Assembly (NCBI GenBank): GCA_964441455.1
Contig: CAYTUX010000190.1
Span: 1-15,430 of the forward strand
Reading direction: 5' to 3'
DNA: 15,430 nt
Origin: JAQICX01 sp964441455
GTDB lineage: Bacteria > Verrucomicrobiota > Kiritimatiellia > JAQICX01
A model generated the notes under the pieces. It saw only the letters and a list, made by a program, of their open reading frames with translations. It was not told where the DNA came from and searched no databases. This document shows positions 1-6,713 of this stretch, piece by piece (position 1 is the first letter of the stretch; each line of letters begins with the position of its first letter). The translations under genes were made by a program, and so were the position numbers.

Positions 1-93
1 TGAAAATCAAAAATTTACTCTGGAAATAAGAAAAAAATCTAATAAAAAAATCAATTAAAAAACATCGAACTTGTAAGTTGTTTATTTATAATA

Positions 94-110
94 GTTTAAT
101 ATTATTAAAC
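94..110. other. Short AT-rich inverted repeat upstream of the deacetylase gene
   Basis: GTTTAAT and ATTAAAC form a perfect 7-bp inverted repeat with a 3-nt spacer, about 110 bp upstream of the first gene. It could be an operator or a chance palindrome, since the whole 217-bp leader is extremely AT-rich. No T tract follows, so it is not a convincing terminator. Nothing else recognisable lies in positions 1-217 apart from the ribosome-binding site AAAGGT just before the first start codon. Confidence 0.25.
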
Positions 111-217
111 CAGGTATTATAATTAACAAATATTATATATTTATGTAAATCTTGCAAAGATAGCTTTGTTATATTAGAATTATATAAATATTTTAATTTT
201 TTTTATAGAAAGGTAAG

Positions 218-1093
218 ATGAAAAACAGATTTTCAGAAATGGTTGATTCTTTTGAAAGAGTTTTTGAGGATGGACATAATATTGAATTGGGCGATGCAGA
301 ACCTCTCACGCTACAGAAAGTTAGAAATGATTGTAAGATGTTGTTATTTTCACCTCATCCTGATGATGAGTGTATTATTGGAGCTTTACCTTTAAGGCTT
401 AGAAAAGATTATGGTGTTGATGTTAAGAATGTGGCAGTAACTTTAGGAAGTAATGTTGCCGAAAGATCACGTCGCTTGGACGAATTGAAGTATGCTTGTA
501 ATTTTTTTGGTTTTGTGTTGATAGTTGCTCCTGATATGGGATTGAATAAGGTTAATTTAGATTGCCGTGATAACGACCGGAATTTATGGGGAGATAATGT
601 TAAGTTAATTGAAAATATTTTGCGAACTGAGATGCCTGATATTATTACGATTCCAAATGTTGATGATGCAAATAGCACTCATGTTGGAGTAAGATATTTG
701 GTTATTGATGCTATTGCTAGAATAGAAGGATTTGAATGTGTTGTGATTGAAACTGAATTTTGGGGAGCAAATAAGTTTCCTAATTTGATGGTTGAATCTT
801 CTAATGAGGATGTTTCAGAGCTTATTACAGGGTTGAGTTTTCATAAGGGTGAGGTTTCTAGAAATCCATATCATTTGACTTTGTGTGCGTGGATGATGGA
901 TAATGTTCGTCGAGGTGGTGAGTTGGTTGGAGGTCAGGGTGGAGTTGTTCCTAATTTTATTTATGCTACTCTTTATCGATGTAGTAGATTTAAGGATGGT
1001 TATTTAGTTCCAATGTATGAGAATGGAAAGATTGTATCAGTTGATGATAGTCTTGATTTTTTAATAATCAAAGTAATAGCTGGGGCAAAATAG
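218..1093 (+). CDS. PIG-L/LmbE-family deacetylase
   Basis: The 291-residue protein carries the signature of the PIG-L (LmbE-like) Zn-dependent N-deacetylases: SPHPDDE at residues 45-51 after a hydrophobic strand (MLLF), and NSTHVGV around residues 152-158, where the third metal ligand histidine (H155) is expected. By family knowledge, H47, D50 and H155 would bind zinc and D49 would be the catalytic base. Such enzymes remove acetyl groups from N-acetylglucosamine-type sugars or related amides. The substrate cannot be told from sequence. There is no signal peptide, so it is probably cytoplasmic. The ATG is preceded by AAAGGT at good spacing. The gene stands alone, with over 400 bp to purM, so no operon partner hints at its pathway. 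Confidence 0.85.
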   Translation: MKNRFSEMVDSFERVFEDGHNIELGDAEPLTLQKVRNDCKMLLFSPHPDDECIIGALPLRLRKDYGVDVKNVAVTLGSNVAERSRRLDELKYACNFFGFVLIVAPDMGLNKVNLDCRDNDRNLWGDNVKLIENILRTEMPDIITIPNVDDANSTHVGVRYLVIDAIARIEGFECVVIETEFWGANKFPNLMVESSNEDVSELITGLSFHKGEVSRNPYHLTLCAWMMDNVRRGGELVGGQGGVVPNFIYATLYRCSRFKDGYLVPMYENGKIVSVDDSLDFLIIKVIAGAK

Positions 1094-1156
1094 AAAAGTA
1101 TTAAAATAACTCACCCAGAAAAAAGCATTGAAGTATATAAAAAGTACTTTAGTTTA

Positions 1157-1186
1157 TTCAACTAATATAGTATATTATATTATTAT
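1157..1186 (+). promoter_or_regulatory. Candidate sigma70-type promoter upstream of the purM leader
   Basis: TTCAAC (1157-1162) and TATTAT (1181-1186) are separated by 18 bp. A transcript would begin near 1193, just before the hairpin-rich stretch leading to purM. The AT-rich context makes chance matches common, so this is a weak call. Confidence 0.3.
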
Positions 1187-1204
1187 TTAATTTTTTAGGG
1201 ATTG

Positions 1205-1450
1205 CAATTTTTACACAAATTTGGTTCTTTCAAAAATTGTATGAGTGCGCCAAGATATTAAAACAAAAATTTTAATGCGATGGGGACGGCATTCCTCCCG
1301 TGTGAACCTTGCAGGTTAATGTTATATTGCAGCTTTAACGGGGAGGGTCATCGTCGCCGATGACCGAAATAAAACAAAAGATATAGGGATAAGACTAAAT
1401 AGTCTGTATCCTAACTTGTCACGACGTAGTCCCGAAGGGCGAAGTCGGAT
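1205..1450 (+). other. Hairpin-rich intergenic stretch before purM (leader RNA, ncRNA or dispersed repeats)
   Basis: This non-coding stretch is richer in GC than its flanks and folds locally in four places. CAATTTTT (1205-1212) pairs with AAAAATTG (1232-1239). CCTCCCGT (1294-1301) pairs with ACGGGGAGG with one bulged G (1338-1346), inside a possible closing helix GCGATGG/TCGTCGC (1277-1283 with 1351-1357). GGTCATCG/CGATGACC is a perfect 8-bp hairpin with loop TCGC (1346-1365) and would compete with that closing helix. A 13-bp imperfect hairpin spans 1384-1413, and CGAC...CCCGAAGGG...GTCG spans 1422-1447. No U tract follows any of them. I recognise no Rfam family. It may be a purM leader, an independent RNA, or adjoining dispersed palindromic repeats. 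The last is quite likely for 1384-1450, which reads like repeat sequence. Confidence 0.4.
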
Positions 1451-1526
1451 TGATTTAAAACAAAATAAGGCTGTTAAGAGTACAAAACTTTTGACAGAAC
1501 CACAAATTTAATAAGGGATATAAATT

Positions 1527-2558
1527 ATGACAGATAAGAAATCGGCTTATGCTGAAGCTGGAGTTGATATTGATGAGATGATGTTTTCTTTGAAATCGGT
1601 TAAATCGATGGTTCAACAGACTAATACAGATGGTGTTTTGAGTGATATTGGTTCTTTTGGAGGATTATTTAAGTCACCCGGTTCAGATAGTATACTTGTT
1701 TCCAGTGCTGATGGAGTTGGGACGAAGTTGAAGGTTGCAACGATGGCAGGCATTCACGATACCGTTGGTCAGGATTTAATTAATCATTGTGTTAATGATA
1801 TTCTTGTGCAGGGAGCAAAGCCACTTTTCTTTTTGGACTATCTTGGTACGTCGAAACTTAAGGGTGAAGTCTTTCAAAATATAGTTAAGGGACTTTGTAT
1901 GGCTTGTATGGAAAATGGTTGTACTTTACTTGGCGGAGAGACTGCGGAAATGCCCGGATTTTATCCGGAAGGGGAGTATGATTTGGTTGGAACAATTGTC
2001 GGCAGTGTTGATGCGGATAAGATTATTACAGGTGAGAACATTAAAAAGAGAGATGTGCTGATTGGTTTGCCATCTTCAGGATTGCATACAAATGGTTATT
2101 CTCTTGCAAGGAAAGTAATTTTTGATGATGCAGGGCTTGGGGTTAATGATATTTTGCCGGGTACAGATAAGAGTGTTGCCGATGTACTCCTTTCCGTACA
2201 CAAGAGTTATTTAAAACCAGTATTGGCGGTTATGGATGAAATTACTATTGCCGGCATGGCACATATTACCGGCGGTGGTTTTTATGATAATATTCCTAGA
2301 ATTTTGCCGGAAGGTGTTGGTATTGAGATTAACAAATCAACTTGGAGAATTCCGTCTGTTTATAAATTTATTCAAAATACCGGTGATATTGATGAAGATG
2401 AGATGTATCGTGTCTTTAACATGGGGATCGGCTTTGTCCTGATTGTTGATGAATCCGATGTTGTAAAAACTTTAGAGATTTTAAGTGAAACATATGCACA
2501 ACCAATAGTAATTGGTAAAGTTGTTTCCGGAGATAAAGTTGTTAGTTTGATTGAATAA
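1527..2558 (+). CDS. purM: Phosphoribosylformylglycinamidine cyclo-ligase (AIR synthetase)
   Basis: PurM catalyses the ATP-dependent ring closure of FGAM to aminoimidazole ribonucleotide, the fifth step of de novo purine synthesis, in the cytoplasm. The 343-residue length is normal for the family. Diagnostic segments are DGVGTKLKVA at 62-71, HCVNDILVQGAKPLFFLDY at about 87-105, GGETAEMPG at 136-144 and GLPSSGLHTNGYSLARK at about 180-196, followed by the ITGGGFYDNIPRILP block of the C-terminal domain. The ATG is preceded by AAGGG about 9 nt upstream. No other purine gene is in the window. A family-1 repeat begins 2 bp after the stop codon. Expression may be shaped by the structured stretch upstream, but that is conjecture. 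Confidence 0.96.
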   Translation: MTDKKSAYAEAGVDIDEMMFSLKSVKSMVQQTNTDGVLSDIGSFGGLFKSPGSDSILVSSADGVGTKLKVATMAGIHDTVGQDLINHCVNDILVQGAKPLFFLDYLGTSKLKGEVFQNIVKGLCMACMENGCTLLGGETAEMPGFYPEGEYDLVGTIVGSVDADKIITGENIKKRDVLIGLPSSGLHTNGYSLARKVIFDDAGLGVNDILPGTDKSVADVLLSVHKSYLKPVLAVMDEITIAGMAHITGGGFYDNIPRILPEGVGIEINKSTWRIPSVYKFIQNTGDIDEDEMYRVFNMGIGFVLIVDESDVVKTLEILSETYAQPIVIGKVVSGDKVVSLIE

Positions 2559-2622
2559 ACCTTAGATTTCTGGTTGAGGGTATAAACATTTGTTTTAATC
2601 AATGAAATTAGGATTTAAATTA

Positions 2623-2687
2623 CCCAGCTACTACGTTATGGACTTTAATTTATAATTTCAGAGTAATTTATTTTCGTAATAGCTGGG
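2623..2687. repeat. 65-bp CCCAGCTACTA inverted-repeat element, copy 1
   Basis: Its ends CCCAGCTACTA and TAATAGCTGGG are inverted repeats with one mismatch. The 74 bases 2623-2696 are identical by eye to 6504-6577. The element is nested within family-1 copy A. Confidence 0.65.
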
Positions 2688-2745
2688 CTACAAAACATCT
2701 GCAAATCAATGGTTTAGCTTTCTTTGCAGCATCAGCAACTGTAGA

Positions 2746-2766
2746 GACGGGGGTGCTTCACCCCGC
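2746..2766. repeat. GC-rich palindrome in family-1 copy A
   Basis: GGGGTG-CTT-CACCCC is a perfect 6-bp hairpin (2750-2764) following CAACTGTAG. The 21 bases 2746-2766 match the reverse complement of 6826-6846 with a single difference, so the same palindrome occurs in both orientations and at two different internal positions of family 1. Confidence 0.55.
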
Positions 2767-2909
2767 CGGAAATAACATTCAACTAGAAAAATAGGGTAAT
2801 AAAAGGATACAACCTACTTTCTTTAAGAGAAGAGATTAGTTTTTTTAAAATAACAGAATAACAGACATTTGGAATTTACCTATCAATAAAAAAGTAAAGG
2901 AATTATAAG

Positions 2910-3827
2910 ATGAAAAAGTTAATTATTGCAGGTTCAGGACCTGCCGGAGCGACAGCAGCCATATATGCAGCAAGAGCAATGCTGAATCCAATAATTTTTG
3001 AAGGACCTGCCCCCGGAGGACAGCTTATTGTGTCTCATGAAATTGAAAATTATCCCGGATTTGAATCTATATCGGGATTTGGACTGATGTCCAAGTTTAG
3101 GGCTCAGGCAGAAAAATTTGGTGCTCGATTTGAGAGTGCTTCGATTACCGGCATAGAGAAAAAAGGAGATGTAATTATAGTTAAGACAGATGATGAAAGG
3201 GTTATTGAAACAGAATCATTAATTATTGCATCAGGTGCTATTGCCCGTAGACTTCCAATTGAGACAGAGCCCCTTTTTTACGGCAAGGGTGTTTCGGGTT
3301 GTGCAACGTGTGATGGAGCTTTTTATAGAAACAGCAAAGTTCTCGTGATTGGCGGCGGAAACACAGCAATTGAAGATGCACTTTTTTTAACTCGATTTGC
3401 TTCTGAGGTTACAATTGTTCATCGCCGGGATTATCTGCGTGCGGACTCAATTGAGATAGAGAAGGCAAAAGCGAATGAAAAGATAAAATGGTTGATACCT
3501 TATACCATTAAGGAAATTAAGGGAGATGCAAATGGTCTGGTTGCCGGAGCTGTTTTAACAAATGCAGAAACCGGCGAAGAGAAGGAAGTTGAATGTGAGG
3601 GGATTTTTACTGCGATAGGACATATTCCTCAGACAGATGCATTTAAGGGGTTTGTTGAAATAAATAATGAAGGTTTGATAAACATTGAGTCAGGAAGCAC
3701 CCAGACAAATATACCCGGTATATTTGCATGTGGAGATGTAATTGATCCTGTTTATAAGCAGGCGGTTATTGCAGCCGGTACGGGTTGTATGGCTGCGCTG
3801 GATGCTCAGAAATATCTTGAAAAATAA
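2910..3827 (+). CDS. trxB: Thioredoxin reductase (NADPH)
   Basis: A 305-residue flavoprotein that passes electrons from NADPH via FAD and a redox dithiol to thioredoxin in the cytoplasm. The FAD-binding motif GSGPAG is at 8-13, the redox-active CATC (C131, C134) at 131-134, the NADPH-binding GGGNTA at 148-153 with HRRDYLRA at 171-178, and the second FAD motif GIFACGDVID lies near the C-terminus. Length and order match low-molecular-weight TrxB. HRR in the NADPH domain favours NADP over NAD or ferredoxin as donor. The ATG follows AAAGGAATTATAAG. sppA begins 18 bp downstream, so the two are probably co-transcribed. Thioredoxin would also recycle methionine sulfoxide reductases such as the one at 10249-11175, although that protein looks exported. 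Confidence 0.96.
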   Translation: MKKLIIAGSGPAGATAAIYAARAMLNPIIFEGPAPGGQLIVSHEIENYPGFESISGFGLMSKFRAQAEKFGARFESASITGIEKKGDVIIVKTDDERVIETESLIIASGAIARRLPIETEPLFYGKGVSGCATCDGAFYRNSKVLVIGGGNTAIEDALFLTRFASEVTIVHRRDYLRADSIEIEKAKANEKIKWLIPYTIKEIKGDANGLVAGAVLTNAETGEEKEVECEGIFTAIGHIPQTDAFKGFVEINNEGLINIESGSTQTNIPGIFACGDVIDPVYKQAVIAAGTGCMAALDAQKYLEK

Positions 3828-3845
3828 TGAGAAAATGGTGAAATA

Positions 3846-4925
3846 ATGGAAGAATCAAAAAACGATAGGGTAATAATTCAACAGAAAAGTTCTGGAAGTA
3901 AAGGATGTTTATGGGCTGTAATAGTGGTTCAGTTTATTGTAATGTTTTTCATTGTGCTTGGTTTAATTGGAGCTATTGCGGCAGCAGGTTTTTTCAAAGC
4001 TGTAAAGTCTGCAGCATTAGAAAATAATTTTGCTGATAATGGTTTGTACGGCAGGGATGAGTATCCTGCATTAACAGAGATATGGAGTTCCGGAGATGGT
4101 GATGCGATGACAAAAGTTGTAAGAATTCCTGTTAAGGGTTTTATAACTTTAAACGCAAATGAGTCAATGTTCGGCAAGACCATGAGTTCTACATCTTCGG
4201 CATTACAGGCAATTAAGCGTGCTACACTTGATTATGATGTAAAGGCCATTATTCTTGAAGTCAACAGTGGAGGTGGGGGTATCACAGCAAGTGACATTGT
4301 TCATAACGCATTAATTAATTTTAAAGAAAGTGATCCTGATCGTAAAGTTGTTGCAATTTTTGGAGATGTGGCAGCGTCCGGAGCTTATTATATTGCAACG
4401 GCTGCAGATTACATTATTTCCCGTCCGACATCTGTTACAGGGTCCCTTTCTGTGATTATGCAATCTATAAACATATATCAATTAGCGCAGAAGATTGGTA
4501 TAGAAGATGTTACTATTGCCTCCGGTAATAATAAAGACATGCTTAATCCTTTGAAGCAAGTTGATCCCTCACAAAGGGCTTTGCTTGAAACTATGATTCA
4601 ACAGATGCACAATCGTTTTGTTGAAGTAATTATGGCTGGACGCGGTTTATCTGAAGAAGAAGTCCGTAAAATTGCTGATGGCAGAATTTTCACATCTCAA
4701 CAGGCACGAGATTTAGAACTGATTGATGAGATTGGTTACTACGAAGATGCAGAGAGTGTATGTGCAAAGATTTTGGGTGTTGATAAGATTAAGGTTTACA
4801 GATATCAGCAGGCATTTGACTGGAAAACAATTTTTAATGCTTCGCAAGGTTTAGATCTTATAAATCTTTTTGGTATAAATGATAAGACAAGTCCATTTTT
4901 GTATCGTTGGAATCCACAACAGTAA
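3846..4925 (+). CDS. sppA: Signal peptide peptidase SppA, short form (S49 family)
   Basis: A membrane-anchored serine protease that degrades signal peptides left in the membrane after secretion. The 359 residues comprise a basic N-terminus, one transmembrane segment at about 21-48 and an S49 peptidase domain. GDVAASGAYYIATAAD (173-188) holds the nucleophile S178. ASGNNKDMLNP holds the expected general-base lysine K230, giving the Ser-Lys dyad of the family. AIILEVNSGGGGITASD (135-150) is the usual preceding strand and turn. Its size fits the short bacterial SppA with one catalytic domain, not the double-domain E. coli form. It sits 18 bp after trxB. AAAATGGTG precedes the ATG, so the ribosome-binding site is weak and translation may be coupled. 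Downstream 4926-5017 has no clear terminator. Confidence 0.92.
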   Translation: MEESKNDRVIIQQKSSGSKGCLWAVIVVQFIVMFFIVLGLIGAIAAAGFFKAVKSAALENNFADNGLYGRDEYPALTEIWSSGDGDAMTKVVRIPVKGFITLNANESMFGKTMSSTSSALQAIKRATLDYDVKAIILEVNSGGGGITASDIVHNALINFKESDPDRKVVAIFGDVAASGAYYIATAADYIISRPTSVTGSLSVIMQSINIYQLAQKIGIEDVTIASGNNKDMLNPLKQVDPSQRALLETMIQQMHNRFVEVIMAGRGLSEEEVRKIADGRIFTSQQARDLELIDEIGYYEDAESVCAKILGVDKIKVYRYQQAFDWKTIFNASQGLDLINLFGINDKTSPFLYRWNPQQ

Positions 4926-5017
4926 TTAAATTGAAATTCAAAATTATGGAATAGTTTAATATTGCTGCATACTTCCGGTATTATAAGGAATTATGGTAGG
5001 TATAATTTTTATGTAGA

Positions 5018-5566
5018 GTGAGTCTGCATGTTTATTCCGGTCATGATTTGAAGTTGGATGCTGGACATTCGTTATTGTTAGGCTGCTATTTCATATATAA
5101 TGGTGTGGCATTAAAAAAGAGAGACAATATAGATATGGTTGACAAATTAAAGAAAATGTATTGGCAGGTCTACGGACCTTTAGTGGCACTGATTTTGTTG
5201 ATTTTCTTACTTGTTCATTTTCAGGTAATAAATATTGCTATATCTAACAATCAAAGGATTGGATCTGCGGTAATAATTGGTACAGCTTTTCTTGCTTTTG
5301 TGGCACCAATGTGGCAAAAAGTTTTTCATTTGAAGAATAATGTAGGCAAGCCTTTTGACGAAACTGTTTTATTTAAATATTTGCGTAATATGTTTTTTAC
5401 TTCAGCCTGTGCATTCGCAGTGATTCCGGTTACATTTCTGCTTGGTTTGAAAGGGCCACCACTAATTATGGTTATATTTCTTGCACTTTTTGCCAGTTTT
5501 TATAATTTTCCATCCAAGAGAAAATGGGAATATGAGAAGAAGCTTTTAACATTTAAGAAGAAATAG
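5018..5566 (+). CDS. Hypothetical membrane protein, about four transmembrane segments
   Basis: I do not recognise this protein. From the GTG at 5018 it is 182 residues, with hydrophobic segments at about 52-72, 81-99, 125-144 and 147-163 and a lysine-rich C-terminus. The start is uncertain. The GTG has no good ribosome-binding site, whereas ATG 5135 (residue 40) would give a compact 143-residue protein starting MVDKLKK just before the first strong membrane segment. The 39 codons between are free of stops and use ordinary codons, so the longer form cannot be dismissed. A well-formed AAGGA site at 4985-4989 precedes an ATG at 4993 in another frame that stops after 7 codons, so a frameshift near the 5' end is possible. 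The next gene starts 3 bp after the stop, suggesting an operon. Confidence 0.6.
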   Translation: MSLHVYSGHDLKLDAGHSLLLGCYFIYNGVALKKRDNIDMVDKLKKMYWQVYGPLVALILLIFLLVHFQVINIAISNNQRIGSAVIIGTAFLAFVAPMWQKVFHLKNNVGKPFDETVLFKYLRNMFFTSACAFAVIPVTFLLGLKGPPLIMVIFLALFASFYNFPSKRKWEYEKKLLTFKKK

Positions 5567-5569
5567 CTG

Positions 5570-6055
5570 ATGAAAAAGATACTAAATCCATTTGAAAAAT
5601 GCAAAGAATATAACAACTTTGTCTCTTCAGCCAAGAATGCCAAAGGGCTTGGTTTGGAATTTTTCTTAGACGGAGACAATGTTGTTTCCATATGGAGTCC
5701 AACATGTGACTATACAAGTTATAAGAGTATATTGCATGGAGGTATTCAGTCTCTGTTGCTTGACGAGATTGGTTCTTGGGCAATTTTTATTTTCATGGAA
5801 ACCGCTGGTGTGACTAAAAGTATGAGGATTAACTATCTTAATCCTATGTATATTACAAAGGGAGAGATAAAGTTAGAGGCAAATCTTGTAGAATATGTGG
5901 AGGAGGAAAATATTGCAAAGGTTCATGCACGGGCATTCAGCAATAATGGAACTTTGTGTTGTGAAGCATTTATTGATTACTTTATATATCCTAAAAAATT
6001 GGCAAAAAGATTTCTTCAATATCCGGATTCTGTATCAGATTTTTTTGAAAGATAA
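5570..6055 (+). CDS. PaaI-like hotdog-fold thioesterase family protein
   Basis: A 161-residue single-domain protein. ILHGGIQSLLLDEIGSWA at about 54-71 is the hallmark of PaaI/YbgC-type acyl-CoA thioesterases: HGG (56-58) followed by the acidic pair D65-E66 on the central helix. By family knowledge the HGG loop binds the thioester carbonyl and the acidic residue activates water. The later strand SMRINYLNPMYI also fits the hotdog pattern. The acyl substrate is unknown. It begins 3 bp after the membrane-protein gene, with AAGAAGAAA overlapping the upstream 3' end as ribosome-binding region, so the pair is probably translated from one message. It is cytoplasmic, with no signal peptide. Confidence 0.8.
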   Translation: MKKILNPFEKCKEYNNFVSSAKNAKGLGLEFFLDGDNVVSIWSPTCDYTSYKSILHGGIQSLLLDEIGSWAIFIFMETAGVTKSMRINYLNPMYITKGEIKLEANLVEYVEEENIAKVHARAFSNNGTLCCEAFIDYFIYPKKLAKRFLQYPDSVSDFFER

Positions 6056-6071
6056 AAATCTAAATAGTTTC

Positions 6072-6088
6072 CTTGTTTTTCTGGTTAA
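6072..6088 (+). repeat. Family-1 terminal fragment
   Basis: CTTGTTTTTCTGGTTAA occurs here and identically at 11723-11739. It matches the family-1 terminal sequence (TTTCTGGTTRA and the reverse complement of its right end). No matching partner end is obvious nearby, so it is probably a decayed or solo end. Confidence 0.4.
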
Positions 6089-6161
6089 TTGTTTTGTTGC
6101 TGTTCTATTTTGAAAAGCCATTTGGAACCCAGTTAGAATGTTAGAGAGTTAGACCGTTTAC

Positions 6162-6282
6162 ACTCCGTGGGCAGGAAAGAATTTTATTTTTTATTTAAAA
6201 CCTAGGGTTATAATCCCGTTGGTCGCTCACCCTAGGCTGCCTATGAAATGCCCTTTCAGGGCATGTAAATGGCTGACGGAGT
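6162..6282. repeat. REP-like palindromic element, about 121 bp
   Basis: ACTCCGT (6162-6168) and ACGGAGT (6276-6282) are perfect 7-bp inverted ends. Inside are CCTAGGG (6201-6207) paired with CCCTAGG (6230-6236), and a hairpin ATGCCCT-TTC-AGGGCAT (6248-6264). The layout of a long imperfect hairpin followed by a CCCTTTCAGGG stem resembles REP/BIME-type intergenic repeats that in other genomes are mobilised by RAYT (Y1) transposases. No such transposase is in this window. The inverted-repeat structure is directly visible, but the RAYT link is inference. Confidence 0.5.
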
Positions 6283-6503
6283 TTCAGTTTAATCCAGATG
6301 TCTCTCCATACCCGGGAAAAGTTACTTATAAAATTGTCTAAACAACAAAAATTATTTTTTTAAATTGTGAGTATTTTATTAAATTTTATAAAAAACGCAA
6401 GTTTTATTTTTCAGATAGGGTCTTAGATTTCTGGATGAGATGATAAACATCGTTTTAAGCCAATGAAATTAGCATTTAAAACATATTTTAAAGGTGGGGT
6501 CAC

Positions 6504-6568
6504 CCCAGCTACTACGTTATGGACTTTAATTTATAATTTCAGAGTAATTTATTTTCGTAATAGCTGGG
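6504..6568. repeat. 65-bp CCCAGCTACTA inverted-repeat element, copy 2
   Basis: It is identical to copy 1 over its whole length, and the identity runs 9 bp beyond its right end. It is preceded by GGGGTCACCCC, itself a small palindrome that overlaps the element's left end. Confidence 0.65.
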
Positions 6569-6625
6569 CTACAAAACCCCTGTACATCAATGGTTTAGCG
6601 TTGTTTAAAGCATCAGCAACTGTAG

Positions 6626-6680
6626 GGTGCCCCGCCCTCACTTTGGATTTCTAAGAAATCAAAGTAAGGGCGGGGCTACC
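6626..6680. repeat. Long GC-rich hairpin in family-1 copy B
   Basis: GCCCCGCCCT (6629-6638) pairs with AGGGCGGGGC (6667-6676). The stem continues with one mismatch through ACTTT/AAAGT and then GATTT/AAATC, closing on CTAAG. The result is a stem of about 20 bp. GGT/ACC can extend it at the base. A diverged relative with the same CCTTACTTTG-type arms lies at 15031-15075. Confidence 0.65.
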
Positions 6681-6713
6681 AAGAAAACATTTAAACAGAA
6701 ACATAGGGGATAA

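Larger units (their letters stand above)
2560..2796 (+). repeat. MITE-like family 1, copy A (purM-trxB gap)
   Basis: The left end CCTTAGATTTCTGGTTGA (2560-2577) is an imperfect inverted repeat of the right end TTCAACTAGAAAAATAGG (about 2778-2795). The interior shares long blocks with copies B and C, including GCATCAGCAACTGTAG near the right side. Two smaller palindromic elements are nested inside: the CCCAGCTACTA element (2623-2687) and a GC-rich hairpin (2746-2766). It contains no credible ORF, so it would be non-autonomous. It fills most of the 350-bp gap between purM and trxB. Positions 2797-2909 show nothing else besides the trxB ribosome-binding site. Confidence 0.6.
6420..6709 (+). repeat. 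MITE-like family 1, copy B
   Basis: The left end CTTAGATTTCTGGATGAG starts near 6422, and the right end TTTAAACAGAAACATAGGGG closes near 6709. The interior matches copy A over most of its length and carries two nested elements: the 65-bp CCCAGCTACTA element (6504-6568) and a 55-nt hairpin (6626-6680) at the CAACTGTAG slot. It lies head-to-tail with copy C. Reading frames inside it are not credible genes. Confidence 0.6.

Noticed and set aside
1346..1365. Intrinsic terminator in the purM leader
   Set aside because: The hairpin is perfect, but an A-rich stretch follows it instead of a T tract.
1491..1524. TTGACA as a promoter right before purM
   Set aside because: No -10 sequence lies at a suitable distance before the ribosome-binding site; the nearest TATAAA is 22 bp away and adjoins the start codon.
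4950..4963. 14-bp match AATAGTTTAATATT shared with 90-103
   Set aside because: In DNA this AT-rich, matches of this length are expected by chance in a 15-kb window, and the flanks do not align.
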